In this document: positions 12,057 to 23,654 of the stretch, piece after piece
Layout of the letters: each line of letters opens with the position of its first letter
Numbering within the stretch: the first letter of the stretch is position 1
Assembly (NCBI GenBank): GCA_963682175.1
Contig: OY821782.1
Coordinates: forward strand, 26,185,741 to 26,249,740
DNA from: Triglochin maritima
Lineage: Eukaryota > Streptophyta > Magnoliopsida > Alismatales > Juncaginaceae
DNA: 64,000 bases
Direction of reading: 5' to 3'
Position numbers and translations under genes: made by a program
Notes under the pieces: model-generated
The model's input: the letters and a program-made list of their open reading frames with translations, nothing else
The model's database searches: none
What the model was told of the DNA's origin: nothing

Positions 12057-12619
12057 GGGGGAATTTCATAAATACACTTCCATATCACCAATACCCCTCA
12101 AATAAAGTGACTTTCATGTATACCCTTCAACTTTAAATCATATTTCACCAATATCCCTTAATCTCAAGTCTTCTTTCAAATACACATTTTTTCTTAAATC
12201 GCTAAACCTAAACTTTAGTTAAGATAACTCTTAACGCTTGAAATTACATTTTTACCCTTGTTTGTTCTTATAATTTTTAAATATATATAAATTTGCTATT
12301 TTAAAGATAAAAATAAGTGCAAGAAAAAATAACAATAACTTATTTTTGAATCTTTCATAAACACTAAAAAAAAACTTAAAAAATTCTCTTAATTTTTAAT
12401 TTGATATTATATTTATATTTAAAATTCAAAGAAATAAACAATGACAAACTTGAAATTCAACTCCTAAAAGTTAGGTTGACCCAAGTTTGTTTTGTAAACT
12501 TGATAAAAGTGTACAGGTGAAAACATATTTGAAATTGAAGGGTATATATGAAAGCCTATCTAATTGGACGGTATTGGTAAAATTGAAGCTTATTTAAAGG
12601 ATACGTATGAAATTCCCCC
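12057..12619. mobile_element. MITE with ~100-bp terminal inverted repeats
   Basis: The left end GGGGGAATTTCATAAATACA and the right end read backwards (GGGGGAATTTCATACGTATC) are inverted repeats, and similarity continues through CACCAATACC(C/G) and TACCCTTCAA to about base 100. The 563-bp core is AT-rich and has no coding capacity. A target duplication could not be identified with confidence, so the superfamily stays open (long TIRs suggest Mutator). Confidence 0.75.
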
Positions 12620-13817
12620 AACTATTAGATTTTATGATCCACCTGTGCTTACAAAAGTAGTTTTAGGTGTCAATATTTTTGTACGTATTTGCTTCAGTAT
12701 TTTTTGTTTTTGTAATAAATTTGCACAATGTGGTCATCACGCCTGAATTTGCCACATGATTTTCTACAACATGAGGAAATTTACCATGTACTTATATCTA
12801 TCCGTCCATTGTAAGTTAAGGGGTCGGTGCAGACAATCGAAAACAATTTACCGCGTAAATTGTTCACATTTTGCACGTACATAAAATGTTCTATTTTCTT
12901 GGTACAGCCCCTGAAAATTCATATATTTGTTTTTTAGCCTAAAGGTAAGCTCTGATCTTGCATTATACTTTCGAAGCATTAGATATCATCTCGATCAAAT
13001 CATCAAATGTAGATTATTTGATGGCACAATCGATGGTCGATTGAAAAATATTTATCAATATTTCGTACATATCTTATTTATTTATCGTACGCACATATGC
13101 AATTTAACTACTTCAAGAGATTGAGTAGACGTTAATCACAACATTTATCATCAACATTCCTTCCCATAAATAACACGGTAGATTTCAAAAACAACAACAA
13201 ACAAACATCCACCGACACATTCTCATCGTTCCTGCCCTAAAATTGCATGTACCATTTTATATATCCATTCGACCTTCACGTAACATGAAGCCATTAAAAA
13301 CCAAAAACAAACAAAACGTTGACAAAAAAGAAGTTCGTAAACCCACCATTAAGTAACTTGTCTCCAATATATTAAGCACAAACGTACAAGTTTCCAGAAC
13401 AAATATGCACATATGGGCTATAATGTCTGTTGTTTAATTTTTAATTTATATATGGGATTTCTTAAAGCATGTGGAGGTTTGACGCGTGAGATTCGGGGGA
13501 TAAGATTGGCGTGGGTGTGTGGTTCGTCGTCGTGCTCGCAACTTCTAGTTGCTGTGGGAAAGTGGTGGAAGAGCAGTGGTGGTGGTCGTGGGCCTTGGTT
13601 TGCTTCAACCTTAGTGCTACTCCACCATGTCGTTTGATCCATCTCTTAGGTATTTTGAATGCATGTCTAGTTGTTTTGGTGTATTTATTCAATGCAGCCC
13701 GCTTGGAATTTTTTTCTTTACTTTCACGTCGAAGAGAGATTTTAAGGGGTCTCTAGTAATTAATCACAAATACTTCTGTACCGTAAGACTAGCAAACCCA
13801 AACATTACAATATTAAG
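12620..13817. other. Intergenic, mostly unrecognised
   Basis: AT-rich DNA with a short GC-richer patch at 13460-13640 that is open in several frames on both strands but shows no conserved domain. Nothing can be named. Confidence 0.35.
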
Positions 13818-14049
13818 TAGGGGTGTGCATCCGGACCGGATGTTTTTCCAAGGTCCGGACCGGACCGAATTGGTTGGATTCGGTCCGGTCCGGTCCAAAA
13901 CCGAATTTTTACCTCAAAAATTAAAACAAAAACAAAAATCAAACCGGACCGGATTGAGACCGAATTTTCAACAGGGTCCGGGTTCCGGATTGAGACCGAA
14001 TTTTCAACAGGGTCCGGACCGAACCCGGACCCGTTTATGCTCTCCCCTA
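13818..14049. mobile_element. hAT-type MITE with GGTCCGG subterminal motifs
   Basis: The element starts TAGGGGTGTGCATCC and its other end reads backwards TAGGGGAGAGCATAA. It is flanked by the perfect 8-base duplication ATATTAAG (13810-13817 and 14050-14057), the hAT signature. The 232-bp body is packed with CCGGTCC/GGACCGG repeats in both orientations, the expected pattern for transposase-binding subterminal sites. Confidence 0.9.
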
Positions 14050-15084
14050 ATATTAAGGATCCATCAACTAACTTGAATTCAATTGATATGTGATGATCAG
14101 AATCATATGACTAGGTAAAGTATGAATGTAGACGCTACTAAAAAGCTACCTGTGGTATACATGTATCTATGTTTGTTAGGATCCGGAATGGTGCACCAAG
14201 TCATAATGAAGCCGAAGTGACGATGAGTTGCAAACATCTCGATAGAATTTATGTTGTAAATTTCACAAACACCTAACGTGCATATATCAAATCAAGCAAA
14301 TAAGTACTGCAACAAACTAACAAATAAAGCAAACCATAACACCAAGATATACGGCCGTTGAGTATGTGGTTCTGATCAAGAATGCGGGGGGTGGTAGAGG
14401 GGCGACACCAAAAAGTGTATTCCGGATATTGACTCGTTTACCCATTTATCTGTACTTGGATGTATGGTGTAGATTGCACAGGGATTATGATTTTCCTTTA
14501 AATACCATGTATCTCCTCTCCCTTTGATGTAACCCGTTGAAAGTATAGGGGATTGTGTGTGGTTGTTCCTAAAAGGGTTTCCATGTAAAATTATTTTCTT
14601 GAGGTTTGTGTTTTACGCTTTTGTTGTTGCTCTGTGTGATTGCTCCTAAAGGTTGAATCCCAATAGGAAACCCAAATCGGGAAAAAACATGGGCAAAGAT
14701 GGCTGAGTTTTACTATGGTGTAAAGGATGATATAAGGTGACAAACTATAACATGGAGATAATAGCTCGGCACTTGAGTTTCACTATGGTGTAAATGATGA
14801 TATAAGGTGACATACTATAACATAGAGATAATATGGTGTAAATGATGATATAAGGTGACAAACTATAACATAGAGATAATAACTCGGAACTAGATTTGGG
14901 CTCTAGATGTTTACACCTCCAAGTATAGTAAACTTCAATAAACAAACCCTAGCAATAACTAAGTGGCTAACCTTGTCTCCATAATTTAGGATACATAAAT
15001 GATGAGAGTATAGCTATAGCTATCTAATAACAAGAGAGAACTTGGGGAAGAACGCAACCTCCACGGAGCACCAGTAGGAATTGT

Positions 15085-15128
<44 letters not shown>

Positions 15129-15893
15129 GGGCTTGGATGGTAGAACCTCTAAGGAGTACCGGTAGATACCAAATCTCGTCCCTCTTGAATCTCTAATTTT
15201 CAAGCAAAAATAGAGATCGTAAATGTTGAGTATGGGGATCGATGAATTTTTGACTTCCACGGCCTTCAAACTTTCAATGTTCTTCTCTTCATGGGTCTAA
15301 TAAAATTTTCACTTGATGACTCCTTAAGTTAGGGAATCCACACTACATTCTCTAAGGAGATGCCCCATGAGTATAGGAATCCACTCTAGTTAGGTGGCTT
15401 TGTGGAGGTGATAGGCGGAAGGAGGCCATACTTTGTGGTGGATAACATTCACATTTCGGTGGTGACTCTAACTCACTAATGGTGGTGGCCTTCTCCACTA
15501 TTGGGGGATGCATATACACCCCTAAACCCTAGAGGTTAATAAGGTATATATACTAGAGATAAGGCACCCAACAGGTGAATAAGAAATTCCCAAAATAGCC
15601 CTAGAGAAAATATGCTTAGACTTAAGGCATCCTAGAGCTAAGGCCCTAATGGTAGGGCACTATGAGCAATGGTTGAACTGTTCTGAAATGGTGAATCCAG
15701 GACAAGTTTTTCCCCCCAAAATAACCAATTTATTTATTTATAATTGTTGACGCAAATCGAGAAACAATATAAATACATAATTGGTTACATATGAAAAAAG
15801 CCCGTAGGCTAGTAAACCTAAGGAGTAATGAAAAAACCTAAGAGGTATTAGGAAAAAAATACTCATTTAACAAATGGTGTAGCTAATTCGTCT
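14050..15893. other. Unassigned repetitive DNA with a short tandem repeat and (TC)n
   Basis: At 14714-14880 three copies of a unit starting TATGGTGTAAA(T/G)GATGATAT occur (starts 14714, 14784, 14832). A (TC)n microsatellite of about 38 bases sits at 15087-15124. The stretch 15000-15690 has the look of an old retroelement border (CCACGGAGCACCAGTAGG, CTAAGGAGTACCGGTAG) but no ends were found. It should contain the 3' end of the hAT element whose gene stops at 15894, but I could not identify its terminal repeat. Confidence 0.4.
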
Positions 15894-15970
15894 TCAATCT
15901 TTATCATCGCTGTTGTCATTAAGATTCATGTTTTGCATATGGTTTGCAACGTCTATCCAATCCTTTAGGC
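15894..15970 (-). pseudogene. hAT transposase piece 7 (C-terminal end)
   Basis: Minus strand, from the solo-LTR border at 15970 to a TGA at 15896-15894. It supplies KDWIDVANHMQNMNLNDN and a short acidic tail. Joined to the piece at 18065 after removing the LTR and one target copy, it gives KMSVCLKDWIDVANH, the usual end of a hAT dimerisation domain. Confidence 0.85.
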
Positions 15971-18064
15971 TGAAAGGAATGTGTGTTCTAAAAGTATTCT
16001 TTTATTATGAATGGAATGTATAAATATTTTGTTCTTTGATTAATGTATTCATTTTTTAGAAGTGTTAAGGAAGAGACTCTTGGTCCTTAACCGTAGAGCT
16101 TTGAAAGATAATGGTTCACATAAATCAAAAGTAATTCACAATTATGGTGATTAACATGTGACATTTATTACCGAGATAAGATTGTCATGTTGGTTAAATG
16201 ATATTGTAGTTCTACAAGTATTTATCAACATGAGTATATAAAAGAGAAAAATGTTGACTTTTATATGTTTAATAGACCTAATAAATGAAACGTTATAGAA
16301 TTGTGTTTGTGTCATTAATATTTTTATTGTATTTTTGAATCCTAAGATATGAGACCTATATATTTTAACATAAGAAATGTATAATTTGATTATTATCAAA
16401 AACTATCATTACGTATAGTGATAAAAATATTAGTTGGTTATACATGACTCGTGCCGGAAGAGATCATACGTCAAAAGATTATCATTGTCCCTCTTGACTT
16501 GAGTGATGATATTAAGGGGCCCCTTGATAAAGAAAAATTATAATGTGCACAATGTAGCTTATGTATAGTTACATATTTATAATTTGCTTAATAGATCAAC
16601 AAAAAAATATAATACAAAAATGAGACATTCTTACTTTGTATAATATTCAAAATATCATGAGACAATGGATAGACACAAGTGATATTACTACATGTCACTA
16701 AATGGACCGTATTTTGTTATAGTGAACAAAACATCTTTGTTATTTGGGTGACTATAGTATGTAGCTAGATATCGCTTATAGTTTATGATATAAAGTGTTT
16801 ATGTCATTGCTAACACAACTTAGATCCTCCAACAGGTCACACCACAAAACTGGGAAACAAGAAATATAATTTCATATTTTATGAGATGTATTAAGTTTCA
16901 TGTGATATTAAATAATATACATATGATAAAATAGTAAAATTAATAAGTCGTGATAATGACATTGTTAGAATAACAATTATATTTGTATGAGATGTATGTA
17001 TTATGTGGTTTAATATTTTGACCTTATATATGATAATATATTACATAATATAATGTGATCCGCGACATTATAAGATATGAATTTGCTAAAACCCCAATGT
17101 CCAAATTTTGTTGGATATTAATCCAAAATTTGGTAAAGACGAAAATAGTGAAAAACGATCGAACGTTTTTCGGGAACTGGTCGACTGAATTTAACAGTAA
17201 CTTTTAGTTCGAGAACGGTCGACCGGCTGGACGCACGGTTTGACCAAAATTATCAAGAGCTTTCGTAGAAGGGAACGGTCGGCCGGTGTGGTTTATAGTT
17301 CGAACGAAATTATCAAAAGAGTTCTTGGTAAGGGAACGGTCGACTGACAAGAAACACAGTCCGACCGAAATTATCAGGTACCTTTCTTGGTAGCGAATCG
17401 GTAGACCATCTGGGCTTGCCGTTTGACCAAAATTATCTTTTAGTAACTAATTGGTCGACCAGTGGAGCGTTTTGTTCGATCGTTTGCCCACGTTTTTGCA
17501 CATATTAGTAGGAGATTATTGTTGATCAATGACTGAATTTAATCCATCTTGGTCAATGGAAGTTACGAGATCATGTGTCAAAATATGATTGGTTTAGAGG
17601 AGAAATTAACAAGGATGATGTGTAAGTGGTTTGCACATGATGTGGTTTGGAGAATACCCAATAAATAGGACTCTCACCCTTCCTTTGTTGATATATACAA
17701 AAAATATTTCTTCTCCATATTTTCCCCATTCTTCCATCAAACTCTCGCAATTAATTTAGTGTTGGAGATTAAATTCTTTGGAGCATAGAAGGTGTTATTA
17801 GCTAGATTCTAACCTTGCATTAGAGTTTATTGGCTAGCTTTGACTACTCTAATCTTGTTTAGAGTTTGGTGAACACTTAGAGAAAGGCTTCGAGGCAATC
17901 AACATTGTAACATGACTTTTGACAATTAAAAGGGTTTGACAATCCTTTTAGGTATGATTTTAACAATGCATTTTAATATTATATAGTATACATCATAACA
18001 TATGAAATAAACGATCTTGTTTGTGTAAAAAAATTATACCCAAGCATAGGGACGAAATCCAACA
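15971..18064 (+). mobile_element. Solo LTR of the Copia family, inserted in the hAT gene
   Basis: Starts TGAAAGGAATGTG and ends GAAATCCAACA; the flanks are TAGGC (15966-15970) and CAGGC (18065-18069), a 5-base target duplication with one change. It is collinear with the solo LTR at 60840-62889 and with the LTR segment at 1321-2370. The part 17150-17490 has four or five degenerate ~60-bp units each bearing a GGTCGACC-like palindrome followed by a ..GACCAAAATTATC tail. No internal genes remain, as expected after LTR-LTR recombination. Confidence 0.85.
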
Positions 18065-18185
18065 CAGGCATACGCTCATCTTGATTGATTTGTCGGACAA
18101 GCTTTGCTTCTTGTCAGAAAAGACACGTTTAACTGTGCTAAATGCAGACTCCGATGCCACTGTTGATGCTGGAGGAAATAATAAG
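18065..18185 (-). pseudogene. hAT transposase piece 6 (dimerisation domain)
   Basis: Minus strand encodes PASTVASESAFSTVKRVFSD followed by KKQSLSDKSIKMSVC, the conserved hAT C-terminal dimerisation motif. It is bounded on one side by the solo LTR and on the other by element A. It is in frame with the piece starting at 38004 once element A and one ATAAG copy are removed. Confidence 0.92.
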
Positions 18186-19532
18186 TGATTGACATCATTT
18201 CATGCTTATATTTGTACCTTATATCCATTATCTTACACCTAAGCAATGCTACGTGATGAGTTTTATGTTTGAATTTCAGAAATAAAGAGGTTTGAAGAGA
18301 AGAGACATGAAAGGACCCAAAAGCATGGAAAAAGGACTTAATTGTGAGACATGGGGACTAAGATGAAAGGGAGAAGGACCTGAACGTAAGACCGAAGGAC
18401 CTAAGAGAAAAATAGATTACTCCACACCTTCATGAGGGAGTATTTTGACAATTCGATTCGGGTCGGAGCTCCAATAAACAAAGTAGATGCATCCAAGACC
18501 AAGAAATACTTCAAGCAAAGCCCAACACAACAACCAAATGGATCTGAAGCTTATAGACTGCCAATTGGCAGTCTGGAATCGCTAATTGGCGGTCCAGATA
18601 GCTCTGGATCCGCTTAGCTTTCGGGATCACGTGTATTAGTGTATGCTTAGTCTATTTTTGGTATTTGTTTAGTCCCACATCGGGGGATTGTCCCGGATTA
18701 GCTTTTTTCATGCTTATAAATAGAACTCTTCACCTTCCATTGTATCCATCTCCCTCTTTGGTGGCCATCTTCCCTACTAAGAGTGAATCCTTGAAGCAAA
18801 ACTCTGGTGGAGGAAGGACTGCTTGTATTGGGTGAGTTAATAATAGATGTTTTCCCTTTAATTGTGTTGTTTCTCTCTTAGTTTAATTTCCTTTCATATG
18901 CATGCTTGTTTGTTTGTTTTGTTTTATGCTTCTTTAATATTTTTTGCTTGATTAGTGTAGTTTCATTTCAGTATAATGCTTCATTTTGTTAGAGTAGTTA
19001 GTTTAAATATGTGTGAGTAGTTCCATCCCCTTTGGGGGTGGAGTAGATGTGTGTACATGTTATGTAGATGGTATGAATGCTCGATATAAATGTTTGTGAG
19101 AAATATTTGTATGCTTAATAACAACCTTGCATTGCTCATATCAATCACATAAGTTGGTGATGTAAATGATAGGTTTTGCCATTAGGTACCTCTTATGCAT
19201 TAACAAACACTAACTAACTTGAGCTTATTGTATGCATTCAACACCACACTTATTTCATGTGCACACACACACTCCACCCCTTAGGGTTTTTCATTCTTGT
19301 GTTTTTATCTTCTTCATTAGTTGTTTAGCTTAGTTTGCTTAGTGATATCATTTCAGCTTTGCTTCTTTACTAGTTTAGATTAGTGTAGTGTAGTGTAATA
19401 CATCTTTCTTCCCTTTCTTTACCACTCGACTTCGGACAAACCAAACATCGACACACCTCCCAGTGGACGACCCGTATTTGCCACCGCTTCAACGCGGTCG
19501 TGCCCTTGCGGTTAATATAAAACGATCAATCA
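18186..19532 (+). repeat. 5' LTR of element A
   Basis: TG...CA ends; TATAAATA box at 18715-18722; an 18-base perfect palindrome GACTGCCAATTGGCAGTC at 18556-18573 followed by a second similar stem (CGCTAATTGGCGG) before 18595. The plant retroelement motif TCCCACATCGGGGGATTG lies between the stems and the TATA box. Confidence 0.93.
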
Positions 19533-19538
19533 AGTTTT

Positions 19539-19556
19539 TGGCGCCGTTGCCGGGGA
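19539..19556 (+). promoter_or_regulatory. Primer-binding site of element A (tRNA-Asp)
   Basis: TGGCGCCGTTGCCGGGGA is complementary to the 3' end of plant tRNA-Asp(GUC), six bases after the LTR end, as in Athila-group elements. Confidence 0.92.
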
Positions 19557-20614
19557 GGTGCTCTGTCCAGACCTTGGTTTGGATGATTCGAGTGATTTTT
19601 AATTTTTTGTTTTCCATTTTTTCTTAGTTTCAAGGATCCTAGAGCTCACGGGGAGTCTATTGGAGGAGTTGGAGCACCTAAGCATCAAAAGGGACCGCAA
19701 ATTAGCGGTCTGAGACCGCCAATTGGCGAACTGGTGAGGGTGTCTTGCTTTCAAATTTCTTCTGGTAGTTAGTTCTGTCATTTTCGTTATCTGGGAGCCC
19801 TATTTTGCATGCTGTAACTTCTAGTTTGCTCCCAGATCATTAATCACTCCCTCATTAATCAACTTGGCCTTAAAATCCAAAGCAAAAGACTAGACGTTCT
19901 TACTTGTTTAGGTCACGCATCATGTACTTGACTTAGACATATAGCTGTCTTTTCTTTTAGCTTTATTTTCAGTTGTTGAGCGCTGGCGTGAGGTACGCAT
20001 TTCCTACACTCATTCATGCATCTTGTATGCCCATGCATTAGTTAGTAGGAATTGCATCAGGACAAGAGTGAGTTGAGCATTTTATTGGAGTGATTGATTG
20101 CTAGATCTAGGATCAAAACGCTACCAAGGAGGGGCTGTCCCATAAAAGATAAGGTGGGGGATTTCATCACCCTTTTCTTGGCCCCAAAAATCACTCTTAA
20201 TCAATTCTTAACTAAAAGCAAATAGGCATTGGCCCTAAAGATTGCAGACGCACTATGAGAGTAATCTAGTTGAGACCGTCATGACCTGATCGGCGTTGTC
20301 TACCTTGTCAATAGTAGGAGGTACTGGATCTCCAGATCTGGTATCACTTGCTGGGCATTGTGGTCCTCGTTGTAGGGAGGTGAGGCGTGTCGAGGCTAGT
20401 GACCTAGGAGTTAGGCGTCGTCTAGCCTAAGGACCCATAGCCTTAAGTTGTTTGCCCTCCTCATCTGAGTCCTCTCCTCATCTATTCTCTACGTGTAGTC
20501 TCCTCTGAGTACACCTTCTGTTGTGTGTGTTTTTAGAGTCGAGTCGAGCATTTTATGTGAGGTTGGGCTCGTTCTGGTGAGAGCGCTCGACTAGAGAGAG
20601 TGCATTCTTCTGAG
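19557..20614 (+). other. Untranslated leader of element A
   Basis: About 1 kb between primer site and gag start, nearly collinear with 27585-28698 of element B. It repeats the LTR motif (ACCGCCAATTGGCG near 19713). No open frame of interest. Confidence 0.8.
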
Positions 20615-22103
20615 ATGGACGGTCTTGGTGACCGACCATCTCCGCCTCGTGCTCCTTTGGAGCAAGAGGCCGAGTCGTCTCGTGGTGGCGAGGGAGACCG
20701 GGTTCCGTACATGGATTACCTCGGTCCGTTCCCACCACCACGTAGACCTCCTTCTCCGCATCCTCTGACTCGAGCGGAAGGGAGATTCGGTCAGGATCAA
20801 GTTCTTGGTGCACCACCACCTTTAGCTCGACAGGATACACCGATGACTTTGTGGGAGCGGACCCAACTTGTTCGGGCCGCGCAACCTTCTTGCATAGTTC
20901 TCCCCCTGCTCGTGGGAACAACTATGAGCTGAAACCTCAATATGTGAGCATGCTTCCAACCTTTACTGCCAATAAGGAGGATCCGTATATTTTTATACGC
21001 GAATTCGAGGAAGTATGCTCCATGTTCAAAATTCAGTCCAGTTGAGGATGATTTCTTTCGCGTTGAAGGATAACGTGAAGAAATGGATGTACAGCCTCCC
21101 GGCGAGCTCCATTCGGTCTTGGGATGACTTTGTGACCGTATTTCTGAAGAGATTTTTCCCTCAAAGGAAAACTCAACAGATACGGCACCAGATACATCAA
21201 ATGTATCCGACTGAGACCAAATCTTTTCATGGTTTCTTTGAGAGGTTCAAGGACCTTCTCCAGCAGTGCCCTCATCATGGACTTGAGCTATGACAGTTGT
21301 GCCAAATTGTTTATGAGGGCCTCAACTACAACACCCACACATTGTTGGAGTCGATGTGTCAGGGTGACTTCCAAATGAAACCCATCGATGAGGCATGAGA
21401 CACTTTTGAGTTAATGGCTGAACACACTTTTGAGTGGGACACCATGAGAGAGCCACCAGCCACTTGATCTTCTAGTCGAGCTGGATCATATCAAGTTGAG
21501 TCATCAATCGCGTCTGAGGCGAAAATGACTGCTCTCATGCGTAGGATTGAGAGTTTAGAGTTGGACCGAGCTCCTGTAGCTCAGGTCGCTACTCCTGGGT
21601 TTGGTAGGTGTGGACTTACGGGACATGATGACTTGGAATGCGCTTACGCTCCAAGGGATACTGAGCATGCAAATGCGATGTATCAACAGATGCCTCGTAA
21701 CGACCCTTACAGTCACTCCTACAACCCGGGATGACGTAACCATCCTAACTTCTCTTGGGGGCCTAGTGGGGGTAACGGTCAAAGCTCGCACGCTCAACCT
21801 CAACCTTCACCTTATCAACCTCCATGCCCATCGGCGACCTACCAACCTCCACATCAAAGGTCTCAGAACCATAATTACCAACCTCCTCAGACCTCATCGT
21901 CGGGTTATTCTAACCAGACTCCACTACCCGAACGGGTTGACTCGAAGGACCCCACTCTTGAACAAACCCTTCACGCGTTCATTCAGAGCACACAATCCTT
22001 GTTTGCGGCCAACAATTCGGTCAAAGCATTGGAAATGCAAGTTAGCCAGTTGGCTAATTAGCTCCATGAATGCGAGAATGGCCAATTACCGAGTCAACCC
22101 GAG
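20615..22103 (+). pseudogene. Decayed gag of element A
   Basis: Homologous to the gag of element B from the same ATG ([11 protein letters not shown] at 20615). A deletion of about 22 bases after FKIQ (near 21035) shifts the frame, and at least three Trp codons have become TGA (21291, 21396, 21732). The zinc knuckle survives as [13 protein letters not shown] without its first Cys. The Pro/Gln-rich linker follows. Gag cannot be made as one protein. Confidence 0.9.
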
Positions 22104-23156
22104 GTGAATCCTCGGGGTACCCATTCTCAAGGAAGGACACCTTTACCTCATGCTACCTCTGAACCGACCCATCATATTAATGTGATTCATACTTTGAGGT
22201 TTGGTAAGGAGGTGGACAACCACATTGGGGTGCCTTCCTTGTCATCACCATCTCTGAGGGAGTCGGATCCCGAGGCTCCCTCCACAAATACTTCCAGGAA
22301 GGAGCCAGATCCCGAGGTCCTTTCTACATTTCCTTCGACAAAGGGGCCGAACCCTGAGGTCCCCTTGTCTCCTTTTGTGTCGAAGGAATCAGATTCTGAG
22401 GTCCCCACTCATGTTTCTTTGGACAAGAATTTTGAGGTTCCTTCACACCCTTATGCCCCGAAGGCGCCATTCCCTGAGCGCCTTAAAAAGAAAACCTCAG
22501 ATCAGCATGACAATATGCTTGAGATGTTTAGGCAAGTTAAGGTGAACATCCCTCTATTGGAGGTGATTCAGCAAATGCCACCTTACGCCAAGATTCTCAA
22601 GGACTTATGCACCAGGAAGAGAAAAACTCATGTTCCAAAGAAATTTTTTCTTGCGGCGAACTTGAGTTCTTTGTTGGCACAACCCATGCAAGTCAAGTAC
22701 AAGGACCCTGACTGTCCTACTATATCTTGTGTGATTGTTGATGTGTCCATACATCGAGCCTTATTGGACCTTGGTGCATCTGTTAATCTTCTGCCTTATT
22801 CTGTCTACGTCCACCTTGGTCTTGGAGACCTCAAACAAACAAAGACCACTCTTCAATTGCCTGATAGGTCTATGAAGAAACCGAGGGGTGTGGTGGAAGA
22901 CATGGTGATCAAAGTGGGAGAGTTCATTTATCCAGTCGACTTCTTTGTCTTGTATACTGAACCTGTGCCAAACCCACTTGGACAAATTCCTTTCATTCTG
23001 GGGCGACCATTCCTTGCGACTTCCAATGCATTGATCAATTGTCGCAATGGTCTGATGCGCTTGACTTATGGTAGTCAATACGCTGATTTCAACATCTTCA
23101 CCATCGGCAAGAAGCCAGGTGCCTCCAATGACCCTGTTGGGGTCAAACTTATCTAG
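22104..23156 (+). pseudogene. Aspartic protease region of element A
   Basis: A 350-residue open stretch with a linker containing four degenerate repeats of the type PDPEVPS(T/L)F (22260-22440), then the protease fold including [14 protein letters not shown] and [19 protein letters not shown], matching element B. It ends at a TAG (23154-23156), after which the same frame stays open to 23654. The long open length shows this part decayed less than gag or is younger. Confidence 0.85.
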
Positions 23157-23159
23157 GGT

Positions 23160-23654
23160 TTGGATGAAATTGAAGTTGAGGGCACCTTCAAGTACTTCAG
23201 AGAATTGTTTGATGGAGATCCTGAAGGTGGTGAAGATGTTTCACCGGGGCTGGCACATGAAGGTGCCTTATATTCTGATCACGTGGCCCTTGAGCCACAT
23301 CTTTTTGATCACGTGGCCCTTGAGCCACATCCTTTTGATCACGTGGCCCTTGAGCCACATCCTTTTGACCACGTGGCTTTTGAGCCACAAGATACCATTT
23401 TTATGGGCTCTGGGCCACATGCTCTTCATTCTGTATCTGCTGTGGACCCCATGTGGGTTAAGAATCAACCACTTGATACCCTTCAACCTGATAGAGGTTC
23501 ACCTCTCATTCATGCCTCCTCTTTTGCTAACTCTCAGGAGGCATCAACCGACCACAATGCTTATAAGGGTGTCAGGTGGTCAAACAATTCTGTTTTGTAT
23601 TGCGAGCCCATGCATGTGCATTTCTGGCTCGAGAGACGGTGGGTTCCCATTTGA
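23160..23654 (+). pseudogene. Tail of element A polyprotein with 30-bp tandem repeat
   Basis: Same frame as the protease region past one stop. It contains HVALEPHPFD repeated (see 23277-23391) and ends FWLERRWVPI. Element B has only one [11 protein letters not shown] at the equivalent place before its reverse transcriptase. Everything from reverse transcriptase to integrase is missing here; the next sequence is the 3' non-coding region. Confidence 0.75.
23277..23391 (+). repeat. 30-bp tandem repeat, four copies
   Basis: Units start at 23277, 23307, 23337 and 23367, consensus GATCACGTGGCCCTTGAGCC then ACATCCTTTT; the last is diverged. Each carries CACGTGGC. The repeat length keeps the reading frame. 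Confidence 0.95.

Noticed and set aside
12045..12630. Target duplication for the MITE at 12057-12619
   Set aside because: The flanks ACTAAATA and AACTATTA do not match well enough to call a duplication.
13413..13756. Overlapping open frames on both strands
   Set aside because: Several frames are open at once in a short GC-richer patch, none with a recognisable motif; likely chance.
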